Shown here: positions 36,188 through 44,646 of the stretch, in pieces | Position numbering within the stretch: position 1 is the first letter of the stretch | How the letters are laid out: every line of letters begins with the position of its first letter | Source: [Mycobacterium] nativiensis | GTDB taxonomy: Bacteria; Actinomycetota; Actinomycetes; Mycobacteriales; Mycobacteriaceae | Assembly (NCBI RefSeq): GCF_020172685.1 | Contig: NZ_CP083986.1 | Coordinates: 4,110,158-4,174,157 of the forward strand | Direction of reading: 5' to 3' | DNA length: 64,000 nucleotides | Made by a program: the position numbers and the translations under genes | The notes under the pieces: generated by a model | The model's database searches: none | What the model saw: the letters and a program-made list of their open reading frames with translations, nothing else | What the model was told of the DNA's origin: nothing

Positions 36188-37726
36188 TCACGCCCCGCGC
36201 GGCCGGCGGTATCCGATCGTCTTGGTCTCCAGGTATTGCGAGAACCCCTCGATCCCGCACTGCCTACCCACTCCGCTGCTCTTGTAGCCCCCGAACGGAG
36301 CATCGGCGCCGTAGTACATGCCGCCGTTGACGCCGATCGCCCCGGTACGCACCCGCCGGGCGATCGCCATCGCGCGTTCGGCCGACGCCGACACCACCGC
36401 ACCGGCCAGGCCGAAGGGGCTGTCGTTGGCGATCCGCACCGCGTCGTCGTCATCGGTGAACGGCAGGATCACCAGCACCGGACCGAACACCTCGTGCTGG
36501 GCGATGGCCGCGCTGTTGTCGACGCCGACGATCACCGTGGGCTGCACGTAGTGCCCGCCGGCCAGATGTTCCGGCAGGTCGCCGAATGCATCACCGCCGG
36601 TGGTGATCTCGGCCCCATCGGCGGCGGCCTGCGCGCAGGCGTCCAGCACTCGCCGTTTGGCCTGCGCGCTGATCAGCGGGCCGACCAGGGTCTGCGGCGA
36701 CACCGGGTCACCCACGGTCACCGCCGCAAACGCCGCGGTGACCGTGGCCACCACCTCGTCGTACAGGGAGGCGTGCACCAGCATTCGGGTGGTGGCGGCG
36801 CAGGCCTGCCCGGCGTGGACGCACACCCCGACCGCGCCGGGGATGACCTTGGCCGGGTCGGCGTCGTCCAGCACGATCAGCGCCGATTTGCCGCCCAGCT
36901 CCAAAAACGTGCGCTTCATCGAGTCGGCGCCCTGGCGGGCCAGCAGCTTGCCGACGGCGGTCGACCCGGTGAACGAGACCATGTCGACCCGCGGGTCGGT
37001 GCCCAAACGCCCGGCGACTTCGTTGGATTCGGTGGGCACCACGTTGACCACCCCGGCCGGGATGTCGGTGTGCTCGGCGATCAGCCGCCCCAGCCGGGTG
37101 GCGTTCCACGGGGTGTGCGGGTCGGGCTTGAGCACGACGGTGTTGCCGGCCGCCAGCGCCGGCCCCAGCTTGTTGAGGATCACCTCGATGGGGAAGTTGG
37201 ACGGCGTGATCGCCGCGACCACACCCACCGGCTCTTTGACGACGGTGCGAATGTTGCGGTCGCCGAACAGTCCGCCACCGTTGAGCACCCGCTCCCACTC
37301 GAACTCGTCGATCAGCCGGGCCGGGTATCGGAGCCCATCGGCCAGTGGCCAATCGAGCTGGGCCAGTTGGGTTGTCATCACCGGGCAGCCGACTTCGGCG
37401 ATCAGTTCGGTGCGCAGCTCCTCGCACTCGGCCTCCAACGCCGATTGGAGTTGTTCCAGGCAGCGCTTGCGCAGTTCGCGGTTGGTCGACCAGTCGGTGT
37501 CGTCGAAGGCGTGCCGCGCGGCACCGATCGCCCGGTCCATGTCGGCATCGTCCGCGTTCGCAGTGACACCCAGCACCCGGCCGGTTGCCGGGCTGACGTT
37601 GTCGAACTGGGCACCCGTGGCGGCTCGGACCAGTTCGCCCGCGATCAGCATTCGCGATTCGGCGTTCGCAGCGGCACGTTCACCGATTTCCACGCTGGTG
37701 ATGCCCTGTTGCACGACGTCGCTCAC
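36188..37726 (-). CDS. Aldehyde dehydrogenase
   Basis: An ALDH-superfamily enzyme of 512 residues. The catalytic Glu lies in FLELGGKSALIV, the Cys in HAGQACAATTRML, and the cofactor segment is ITPSNFPIEVILNK. It is unlike the ALDH3-type protein at 31284, so it probably has a different substrate. Monocistronic, divergent from the CoA-transferase. Confidence 0.93.
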   Translation of the reverse strand: MSDVVQQGITSVEIGERAAANAESRMLIAGELVRAATGAQFDNVSPATGRVLGVTANADDADMDRAIGAARHAFDDTDWSTNRELRKRCLEQLQSALEAECEELRTELIAEVGCPVMTTQLAQLDWPLADGLRYPARLIDEFEWERVLNGGGLFGDRNIRTVVKEPVGVVAAITPSNFPIEVILNKLGPALAAGNTVVLKPDPHTPWNATRLGRLIAEHTDIPAGVVNVVPTESNEVAGRLGTDPRVDMVSFTGSTAVGKLLARQGADSMKRTFLELGGKSALIVLDDADPAKVIPGAVGVCVHAGQACAATTRMLVHASLYDEVVATVTAAFAAVTVGDPVSPQTLVGPLISAQAKRRVLDACAQAAADGAEITTGGDAFGDLPEHLAGGHYVQPTVIVGVDNSAAIAQHEVFGPVLVILPFTDDDDAVRIANDSPFGLAGAVVSASAERAMAIARRVRTGAIGVNGGMYYGADAPFGGYKSSGVGRQCGIEGFSQYLETKTIGYRRPRGA

Positions 37727-37763
37727 CTGACCTCCAGCTATTTCGGATGCCCAACCGTAACCA

Positions 37764-37776
37764 TTACAGTAGAATA
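37764..37776 (+). promoter_or_regulatory. TTACAGTAGAAT element before the CoA-transferase operon
   Basis: TTACAGTA (37764-37771) overlaps TAGAAT (37771-37776), either usable as a -10 box for the rightward operon. A nearby CCAACCGTAACCATT resembles CCAACCGTAGCATT in the 33.6-kb gap. Confidence 0.4.
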
Positions 37777-37813
37777 CTTCAATTGGCTCTCACGGCGGCA
37801 GGAGCGCACTGAG

Positions 37814-39040
37814 TTGATCAAGGTCATGGACGGCTTCCGGGTACTGGAGGTCGCGCAGTACACGTTCGTCCCGGCCGCCGGGGCCATCCTGGCCGACTGG
37901 GGCGCCGACGTCATCAAGGTCGAGCACCCGGTCCGCGGTGACACCCAGCGCGGGTTCATCCGGATGGGCGGCTTCGAGCTCAACCCGGACCGCCATCCCC
38001 TGATCGAGCATCCCAACCGCGGCAAGCGCAGCGTCGGTATCGACGTGTCGACATCCGGCGGGCAACAGGTGCTGCACGAGCTGGCCGCGACCGCCGACGT
38101 GTTCTTGACCAACTACCTGCCGGCCGCGCGGCAGAAGAACAGGTTCGACGTGGCCGACATCCGCGCGGTGAATCCGAACATCATCTACGCCCGCGGCAGC
38201 GCGTACGGCGACAAGGGCCCGCAGCGCGAGGTCGGCGGGTTCGACGGCACCGCGTTCTGGACCCGCAGCGGGGTGGGCCACGCCCTGAGCCCCGAAGAGC
38301 TCGGAGCCCCTATCTCCCAGGGCATCCCGGCCTTCGGCGACTCGATCGGCGGGATGAACATCGCCGGGGGGATCGCCGCCGCGCTGCTGCACCGCGAACG
38401 CACCGGGAAGGCACTCGAGGTCGACGTCTCGCTGCTTTCCACCGCGTGGTGGGCGGCCGGCGCCAGCGTGACACAGGGCATGGACACCGGCGAGACCATG
38501 CGGTCCCCGATGCCGCAATCCGGCGGCTCACCGGCGAACCCGTTCCTGGGCAACTACACCACCTCCGACGGCGGCACCATCAACCTGTGCATCGTCAGTC
38601 CGACCGGCTACATCCGGGACACCTTTGAGCACCTGGGTATCGGTGAGGCCGCCGACGACCCCCGTTTCGCCGATGTGCTGCCGCTGATGCAGAACGCCGA
38701 GGCGGCCAGCGACCTGATCGTCGCAGCGATCGGCAGTAGGCCGTTCGCGTACTGGCGCGAGCACCTCAAGACGATGCGGGGCCAGTGGGCACCGTTCCAG
38801 AGCCTGGTCGACCTGGCCTCCGATGAACAGGCCATCGCCAACGACATGATCGCCGAGGTCGACGCCGCCGACGGCGGGGCGCCGTTCAAGGTGGTGCGCG
38901 GCCCGGTGCAGTTCAACGGCGAGCCGCTGGAAACCACCCGTGCCCCGCAGGCATCCGAGCACACCGAGGTGGTGCTGATGGAACTCGGAATGGACTGGGA
39001 CCGTATCGAAAAGCTCAAGGAGTCCGGTGCCATCGCCTAA
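37814..39040 (+). CDS. Class III (CaiB/BaiF) CoA-transferase
   Basis: Transfers CoA between carboxylic acids. 408 residues from TTG 37814, which has AGGAG 10 bases upstream; ATG 37826 is the alternative. The typical start VLEVAQYTFVPAAGAILADW is followed by DVIKVEHP, and the catalytic Asp is D176 in GDSIGG. First gene of a rightward operon with a DUF35 protein, a thiolase-like protein and an amidohydrolase. Confidence 0.92.
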   Translation: MIKVMDGFRVLEVAQYTFVPAAGAILADWGADVIKVEHPVRGDTQRGFIRMGGFELNPDRHPLIEHPNRGKRSVGIDVSTSGGQQVLHELAATADVFLTNYLPAARQKNRFDVADIRAVNPNIIYARGSAYGDKGPQREVGGFDGTAFWTRSGVGHALSPEELGAPISQGIPAFGDSIGGMNIAGGIAAALLHRERTGKALEVDVSLLSTAWWAAGASVTQGMDTGETMRSPMPQSGGSPANPFLGNYTTSDGGTINLCIVSPTGYIRDTFEHLGIGEAADDPRFADVLPLMQNAEAASDLIVAAIGSRPFAYWREHLKTMRGQWAPFQSLVDLASDEQAIANDMIAEVDAADGGAPFKVVRGPVQFNGEPLETTRAPQASEHTEVVLMELGMDWDRIEKLKESGAIA

Positions 39041-39116
39041 ACCGTGTTGAGTCTGCGCCCAGGGCGGTGCCTACTCGAACTTTTCAGCCACCAACGCAGA
39101 GTCAACGGAGGACCCC

Positions 39117-39530
39117 ATGCCCAAAGCCCTCGCCCCCGATATCTCGACCTGGCCGGAGACCAGCCCGCAGTTGATCGCCAGCCGCTGCGCGGCCTGCGAC
39201 GCGACGGTGTTTCCGGCCCAGCCACGCTGCCCGAGGTGCAGCGGCGACCAGATGGCCGAAGAACTGCTTCCCCGCAACGGAACGCTGGTGGCCTGGACCA
39301 CTCAGGGATTCCCGCCCGGCCCGCCGTATCTGGGCCCCGGCGGGAAGGACTTCGTCCCGTTCGGGGTCGGCCTGGTGCAGCTCGGTGACGTCGTCCGAGT
39401 GGAAGGCCGGCTCACCGAGAACGACCCGGAGAAACTGCAGTTCGGCATGCCGGTGGAGCTGACCATGATCCCGTTCGCCGCCGACGCCGACGGCAACGAG
39501 ATCATCACGTTCGCCTTCCGGCCGATCTAG
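39117..39530 (+). CDS. DUF35 OB-fold/zinc-ribbon protein
   Basis: A 137-residue protein with an N-terminal rubredoxin-like zinc ribbon (CAACDATVFPAQPRCPRC) followed by an OB fold. DUF35 proteins pair with thiolase-like subunits; in cholesterol side-chain degradation DUF35 of ChsH2 binds the aldolase Ltp2. The thiolase-like gene starts 9 bases later, so a complex between the two is likely. Confidence 0.9.
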   Translation: MPKALAPDISTWPETSPQLIASRCAACDATVFPAQPRCPRCSGDQMAEELLPRNGTLVAWTTQGFPPGPPYLGPGGKDFVPFGVGLVQLGDVVRVEGRLTENDPEKLQFGMPVELTMIPFAADADGNEIITFAFRPI

Positions 39531-39538
39531 GAGAACTG

Positions 39539-40687
39539 ATGGTTAATGACGTAGCGATCATCGGGGTGGGCCTGCATCCGTTCGGCCGCTTCGACGGCAA
39601 GTCCGCGATGGCGATGGGGGTCGACGCCATCTTCGCCGCGGTGGCCGACGCCGGGGTGGACTGGAAAGACATCGGCGCGGCCACCGGCGGCAGCTGGACC
39701 ATCGCCAACCCGGATGCGATCGTCGGAATGGTCGGGCTCTCGGGAATCCCGTTCACCAACGTGTTCAACGCCTGCGCCACCGCGGCCAGCGCAACCAAGG
39801 TCTGCGCCGACGGCATCCGGCTGGGCGACTACGACATCGGCATCGCGGTCGGCCTGGACAAGCACCCGCGCGGAGCATTCACCGAAGACCCGGCGCTGGT
39901 CGGGATGCCGCGCTGGTACGCCGAGAACGGCCAGTATCTGACCACCCAGTTCTTCGGCATGAAGGCCAACCGCTACCTGCACGATCACGATATCTCCCAA
40001 CGGACGCTGGCCCGGGTCGCGGCGAAGAACTTCCGCAACGGGGCACTGAACCCGAACGCGTTCCGGCGCAAGCCGATCTCCGAAGACGAGATTCTGGGTT
40101 CGACGATGCTCAATTACCCGTTGACCCAGTACATGTTCTGCGCACCCGACGAGGGCGCCGCGGCGGTGGTGATGTGCCGTGCCGACATCGCGCATCGCTA
40201 CACCGACAAGCCGGTGTATCTGAAGGCCACCGAGATCCGCACCCGCCGGTACGGGGCCCACGAGGTGAACACCACCTTCGCCCCGGTCACCGAGGACGTG
40301 GCCCCCACCGTCTACGCCGCACGGGCCGCGTTCGAAAAAGCCGGTGTGGCACCCGAAGACGTGGACGTGATCCAGCTGCAGGACACCGATGCCGGGGCCG
40401 AGATCATCCACATGGCCGAGTGCGGCTTCTGCGCCGACGGCGACCAGGAGAAGCTGCTCGCCGACGGGGCCACCGAGATCACCGGGTCGCTGCCGGTCAA
40501 CACCGACGGCGGACTGATCGCCAATGGCGAACCGATCGGCGCGTCGGGACTACGCCAGATCCACGAGCTGGTGCGTCAGCTCCGCGGCCAGGCCGGCGAG
40601 CGCCAGGTCCCGGGCGAGCCGAAGGTGGGGTTCGCCCAGCTCTACGGCGCACCGGGCACGGCGGCGGCCACCATCCTGACCCGCTAG
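39539..40687 (+). CDS. Thiolase-like protein (possible retro-aldolase or lipid-transfer type)
   Basis: 382 residues of thiolase fold, SCP-x/Ltp2 subgroup. The first-half Cys is kept in NACATAASA. In the second half the usual GHP catalytic block reads NGEPIGASG, with Glu replacing His, so ordinary thiolysis is doubtful. Ltp2-type members instead catalyse retro-aldol cleavage of beta-hydroxyacyl-CoA with a DUF35 partner, and a DUF35 gene lies directly upstream. The aldolase role is an inference. Confidence 0.85.
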   Translation: MVNDVAIIGVGLHPFGRFDGKSAMAMGVDAIFAAVADAGVDWKDIGAATGGSWTIANPDAIVGMVGLSGIPFTNVFNACATAASATKVCADGIRLGDYDIGIAVGLDKHPRGAFTEDPALVGMPRWYAENGQYLTTQFFGMKANRYLHDHDISQRTLARVAAKNFRNGALNPNAFRRKPISEDEILGSTMLNYPLTQYMFCAPDEGAAAVVMCRADIAHRYTDKPVYLKATEIRTRRYGAHEVNTTFAPVTEDVAPTVYAARAAFEKAGVAPEDVDVIQLQDTDAGAEIIHMAECGFCADGDQEKLLADGATEITGSLPVNTDGGLIANGEPIGASGLRQIHELVRQLRGQAGERQVPGEPKVGFAQLYGAPGTAAATILTR

Positions 40688-40702
40688 CGACAAGGACCCC
40701 CG

Positions 40703-41932
40703 ATGGCCCAGTTCCGTGACGCACCGATCTTCGATGCCGACCAGCACATGTACGAGACTCCGGAGGCCCTGACACAGTTCCTTCCGGAGAAGTACTCGCG
40801 GGCAGTCCAATTCGCCCAGATCGGCCGCCAAACCCGGATCATCATCAACAACCACGTCAGCGACTTCATCCCGAACCCGACGTTCGAGCGGGTCGCCGCG
40901 CCGGGCGCACACGAGAAGTTCTTCGCGGGCGAGAACACCGAGGGCCTGACCCTGCGGGAAATGCAGGGGCCGGCCATCGAAGCCCCGGCCGCCGCCCGCA
41001 ACCCCGCAGACCGAGTCGCCGAACTGGACCGCCAAGGGGTGGTAGAGGCGCTGAACTACCCGACGCTGGCCAGCCTGGTCGAACACTCCAGCGCCGATGA
41101 CCCGGAACTCACCCTCGCGATCATTCACGCCCTGAACCAGTGGATGGCGCAGCATTGGACCTACAACTACGACGGGCGGGTGTTCTCCACGCCGATCATC
41201 AACCTCTCCGAGGTCGACGCCGCCCAGCGCGAACTGGAGTACATCCTGGCTCAGGGTGCCGCGGTCGCGCTGATCAAACCCGGCCCGGTCAACGGCATCG
41301 GTGGCTGGCGCTCACCGGCACTGGGCGAGTTCGACCCGTTCTGGCGTGATGTGCAGGCGGCCGGCCTGCCGATCGTGCTGCACGCCAGTTACCCACCGCT
41401 GGACGACTACGTAGGCCGCTGGGAGCCGCCCCACACCCAGAACTTCATGGCACAGAGTGCATTCCGCTGGATGGTGCTGGGACATCGCGAGATCGCCGAT
41501 ATGATCACCAGCCTGATCTGCCACGGCACCCTGACCCGATTCCCCCGGCTGCGGATCGCCAGCGTCGAGAACGGCAGCTCGTGGATCGCACCGCTGTTCA
41601 ACGACTTCGGTGAGCTGTACAAGAAGATGCCGCAGAACTTCCCCGAGCATCCGCATGAGGTGTTCCGGCGCAACATCTGGGTCAGCCCGTTCTGGGAGGG
41701 CGCCGTTTCCGATGTGGTCGATACCGTCGGCTGGGACAAGGTGCTGTTCGGATCGGACTATCCCCACCCCGAGGGACTGGCCGAACCGAAGGGTTTCTGG
41801 CGCTACGCCGAGGGCATGGACCCTCGCCGCACCTACGACTTCATGGGCGACAACGCCCGCCGGTTCATGGGACTGCCCATCGCCAACCCGGATCCGGCGG
41901 CGGTAAATCCCCCGACGCCCGCGACTGTGTGA
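40703..41932 (+). CDS. Amidohydrolase-2 family protein
   Basis: A TIM-barrel metal-dependent hydrolase or decarboxylase of 409 residues. Metal-site motifs are FDADQHMYE at the N-terminus, VLHASYPP in the middle and LFGSDYPHPEG at the C-terminus. The family includes ACMSD and related decarboxylases, and can also open rings or cleave C-C bonds. It starts 15 bases after the thiolase-like gene. It is one of four in this region. Confidence 0.9.
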   Translation: MAQFRDAPIFDADQHMYETPEALTQFLPEKYSRAVQFAQIGRQTRIIINNHVSDFIPNPTFERVAAPGAHEKFFAGENTEGLTLREMQGPAIEAPAAARNPADRVAELDRQGVVEALNYPTLASLVEHSSADDPELTLAIIHALNQWMAQHWTYNYDGRVFSTPIINLSEVDAAQRELEYILAQGAAVALIKPGPVNGIGGWRSPALGEFDPFWRDVQAAGLPIVLHASYPPLDDYVGRWEPPHTQNFMAQSAFRWMVLGHREIADMITSLICHGTLTRFPRLRIASVENGSSWIAPLFNDFGELYKKMPQNFPEHPHEVFRRNIWVSPFWEGAVSDVVDTVGWDKVLFGSDYPHPEGLAEPKGFWRYAEGMDPRRTYDFMGDNARRFMGLPIANPDPAAVNPPTPATV

Positions 41933-41948
41933 GGATTGCCCGCCTCAC

Positions 41949-41993
41949 AGCGACAACTCCGGCCACTCCCCCGCTGCCACCGCCGTTGTCGCT
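41949..41993. terminator. Hairpin between converging operons
   Basis: AGCGACAAC (41949-41957) and GTTGTCGCT (41985-41993) pair perfectly, with a 27-base GC-rich loop. It lies 17 bases after the amidohydrolase stop and between converging operons. No clear T-run is present, so strength is uncertain. Confidence 0.45.
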
Positions 41994-42042
41994 CATAGCC
42001 GGGCACAACACCACATGGTCGAAAGCCGTGGCAGGGTATCCC

Positions 42043-42531
42043 TCAACCCACCACCCGCCGGGCCACCCGCGCCAGCACCGCACGGGCACCCGGTGACAGG
42101 TAGACCGCGAACAACCCGTTGAACACGTCCTCACGCAGCCGGGTCAGGGTCGAGGTCTTGATCTGCCAAGTCCCGTCGACCTTTTCATACGTTTCGGTGT
42201 AATGGCCGTAGCCGCGCAGGTTGACCCCGAAACCGAATCGCACCACGTCCTCCAGCGCCCACACACCGGCCGCGGTGGTCGGCGAGGTCACCTCGATGTC
42301 GGGTGCGTGCACCTGATGGACTGTCGGCTGCGAGCGCAGGCTCTTGCGGGTGAACGCCACGAACTCGTCGGCGCCATGGATGACTTTGCCACCGGCGCGT
42401 GAGGTGTCACTGACGAAGTCGTCGGTGAACAAGGTTCGCCACGTGTCCCAGTCCTTCGTGTCCAGGTACCGGCAGTAGCGGGACTTGAGGCGTTTGATCG
42501 CCTCGATCTCCGCCGCGGCGTCCTCAACCAT
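42043..42531 (-). CDS. SnoaL-like/NTF2-fold protein
   Basis: 162 residues with a SnoaL-like fold: IEAIKRLKSRYCRYLDTKDW, FTDDFVSDTS, VHQVHAPDIEV and GYGHYTETYEKVDGTW. These alpha+beta barrels act as hydratases, isomerases or ligand-binding proteins. The ATG at 42531 overlaps the SDR stop by 8 bases. Last gene of a three-gene leftward operon. Confidence 0.85.
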   Translation of the reverse strand: MVEDAAAEIEAIKRLKSRYCRYLDTKDWDTWRTLFTDDFVSDTSRAGGKVIHGADEFVAFTRKSLRSQPTVHQVHAPDIEVTSPTTAAGVWALEDVVRFGFGVNLRGYGHYTETYEKVDGTWQIKTSTLTRLREDVFNGLFAVYLSPGARAVLARVARRVVG

Positions 42532-43348
42532 GGCTCGCCAGCCGAGCGCGTTCCCGCACCGAGGCCACCACCCCGCCATCGTTGAGGATGTCGGTGCCGG
42601 TCAGGTAGCCCGCCCGGTCACTGACGCAGAACGCCAGCAGATCGGCCATCTCCTCGGGCTCACCCCACCGCGGGACGGCGGCGTCGGCGACCAGCGCTCC
42701 GGCGCCGGCCTCGGCTTCCAACCGGCCCATCTCGGTGTCTATCGACCCCGGCGACACCGACACGATGCGCAGCCCGCGGCCGTTGAACCGCTCGGCCTGC
42801 GAGCTGGAATACCAGCGGACGAACGCTTTACTCACCGCGTAGGCGATGCCCGAGCGCAGCTCCGCCGGCATCGGTTCGCAGACGCCGGCCATCGCGGCCA
42901 GGAACGCGTTGGTGTCCTGCATCGCCTCCGGGAACCGGTCGGCCGGGATCATCTCCTCGGGCAGCAGGTGCGCGGCCATCGACGCCACGTTGACGATCGC
43001 GGCTCCCTGCGCGGCCACTTCGTAGAAGACCTCGTTGACGTTGACGGTGCCGATCGCGTTGGTCCGCATCACGTAGTCGGCGTCGCCCATGCTGGGGCTC
43101 ACCCCCGCGGCGTGGATCACCGAGGTGACCGGCCCGATCCCGGCGGCCTCCTCGAAGAGCTTCACGACGGCGTCACGGTCGGTCACGTCGCAGGTGATCG
43201 CCGTGACATCAAGGTCTTTCAGCACCGTCGCCGCGGCGTCCAGCCGCTCGGCCCGAACATCGCACAACACAACCGGCTGTTCGCGCCCAATAACTTTCGC
43301 CGTAGCCAACCCCATGCCGCCCGCGCCGCCGGTGATGACCGACACCAT
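42524..43348 (-). CDS. SDR oxidoreductase with insertion before YxxxK
   Basis: A short-chain dehydrogenase of 274 residues: cofactor motif TGGAGGMGLA and active-site YAVSK. About 35 extra residues separate the Ser segment (VASMAA) from YxxxK. A similar insertion is known in 3-alpha-hydroxysteroid dehydrogenase/carbonyl reductase, which suggests a bulky hydrophobic substrate. It starts four bases after the amidohydrolase stop. Confidence 0.88.
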   Translation of the reverse strand: MVSVITGGAGGMGLATAKVIGREQPVVLCDVRAERLDAAATVLKDLDVTAITCDVTDRDAVVKLFEEAAGIGPVTSVIHAAGVSPSMGDADYVMRTNAIGTVNVNEVFYEVAAQGAAIVNVASMAAHLLPEEMIPADRFPEAMQDTNAFLAAMAGVCEPMPAELRSGIAYAVSKAFVRWYSSSQAERFNGRGLRIVSVSPGSIDTEMGRLEAEAGAGALVADAAVPRWGEPEEMADLLAFCVSDRAGYLTGTDILNDGGVVASVRERARLASHG

Positions 43349-43352
43349 CGGC

Positions 43353-44621
43353 TTAGGCCTGCCTTTTGGTCAGCTGCGTCTCGGCGTACCGGCGCGCCCA
43401 TTCGGCACGCGGCCGGATCGACACGTCGACATCGGTGGCGGTGGCGCGCAGCGCGCCGACGGTGGCCTGCGCGCGCGGGGTCTGGGCGAACGGATCCCAG
43501 CCGAAGAACCGGCAGGAGTTCTCCCAGGTGATCTTGTTGATGTCGGCGTCGTCGGCGCCGGCGGCCTCCAGCTCGGCGAGCACCTGCTCGGGGGCGTCCG
43601 GCCAGAAGCAGTCCGAGTGCGGGTAGTCGCACTCCCAGGCGATGATGTCGATGCCGATCTCGTGGCGCAGCTTCAGCGACGTCTTGTCGGTGACATAGCA
43701 GGCCAGCGAATGCTCGCGGAACACCTCCGAGGGCAGCTTGTCGCCGAAGTCGCGGCGCAGCCATTTCTGGTTGGTGTAGTGCCGGTCACTGCGGTCCAGA
43801 TAGAACGGGATCCAGCCGATACCGCCCTCGGAGAACGCGAATTTCAGGTCCGGGTAGTTGCGCATCGCCGGACCCCACAACAGGTCTTGGGCGCACATCG
43901 CCGAGATCTGGGTGGCCAGGATGATCAGGTTGTCGATCGGGGCGTTGGGGGCCATGCTGATCGCGCCGAAGCCGGTGCCGATGTGCAGACACATCACCAC
44001 CCCGGTCTCCGACAGCGTGCGGAACACCGGGCCCCAGTACTCGTCGTCGTGGTAGCTGGGCAGTCCCTCCAGGTGTGGCAGCTCGGGCATGGTGACCGCC
44101 CGGCAGCCCTTGGCCGCCACCCGGCGGATCTCGGCGCACATCGCCTCGGGATTCCAGGTCGGCAGGATCGCGATCGGGATGAAGCGGCCCGGATAGGAGC
44201 CGGCCCACTCGTCGATGTGCCAGTCGTTGTAGGCCGACACCATCACCAAGGTGACGTCCTCGCGCGTCATGTTGAGGTGCCGCGCCGAGAATCCGGTGAA
44301 GGTCGGGAAGCACATCGAGGCGAGGATGCCGTTACGGCTCATGTCGCGAACCCGCTCGTGCACGTCGTAGACGCCGGGGCGCATCTCGGCGAAGCCGGCG
44401 GGGTCGCGGCCCCACTCCTCGGCGGGCCATGACACCACCGCGTTCAGGCCGCTGACGCCCTGCGGCCGGCCCTGATACATCCACTGGTCGACGCCTTTTT
44501 CGTCGGTGACGACGATCGGCGCCTCCGCCTTGTACTTGGCCGGGACGTGGCGCAGGAACATGTCGGGCGGCTCCACCACGTGGTCGTCGATGCTGACCAA
44601 GATCAAGTCGTCGATGTTCAT
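43353..44621 (-). CDS. Amidohydrolase-2 family protein
   Basis: 422 residues from ATG 44621 (MNIDDLILVSIDDHVVEPP). Metal-site segments are DDHVVEPP, MCLHIGTGF and WECDYPHSD. It is first in a leftward operon with the SDR and the SnoaL-like protein. It is divergent from the AraC regulator, only 25 bases away, so the latter likely controls it. A frame to 44696 would run into the regulator and is rejected. Confidence 0.88.
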   Translation of the reverse strand: MNIDDLILVSIDDHVVEPPDMFLRHVPAKYKAEAPIVVTDEKGVDQWMYQGRPQGVSGLNAVVSWPAEEWGRDPAGFAEMRPGVYDVHERVRDMSRNGILASMCFPTFTGFSARHLNMTREDVTLVMVSAYNDWHIDEWAGSYPGRFIPIAILPTWNPEAMCAEIRRVAAKGCRAVTMPELPHLEGLPSYHDDEYWGPVFRTLSETGVVMCLHIGTGFGAISMAPNAPIDNLIILATQISAMCAQDLLWGPAMRNYPDLKFAFSEGGIGWIPFYLDRSDRHYTNQKWLRRDFGDKLPSEVFREHSLACYVTDKTSLKLRHEIGIDIIAWECDYPHSDCFWPDAPEQVLAELEAAGADDADINKITWENSCRFFGWDPFAQTPRAQATVGALRATATDVDVSIRPRAEWARRYAETQLTKRQA

Positions 44622-44626
44622 GCCTT

Positions 44627-44634
44627 TACTAGTA
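44627..44634. promoter_or_regulatory. TACTAGTA palindrome in a 25-base divergent promoter
   Basis: A perfect 8-bp palindrome that offers TAxxxT -10 boxes to both strands. The gap is so short that at least one transcript must be leaderless or nearly so, and the two promoters must interfere with each other. Confidence 0.45.
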
Positions 44635-44646
44635 CCCTGGAAAACC

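Noticed and set aside
36236..39040. 934-codon + strand frame through ALDH and CoA-transferase
   Set aside because: Only its C-terminal part, from 37814, is a real protein. The first ~525 codons are the antisense of the ALDH.
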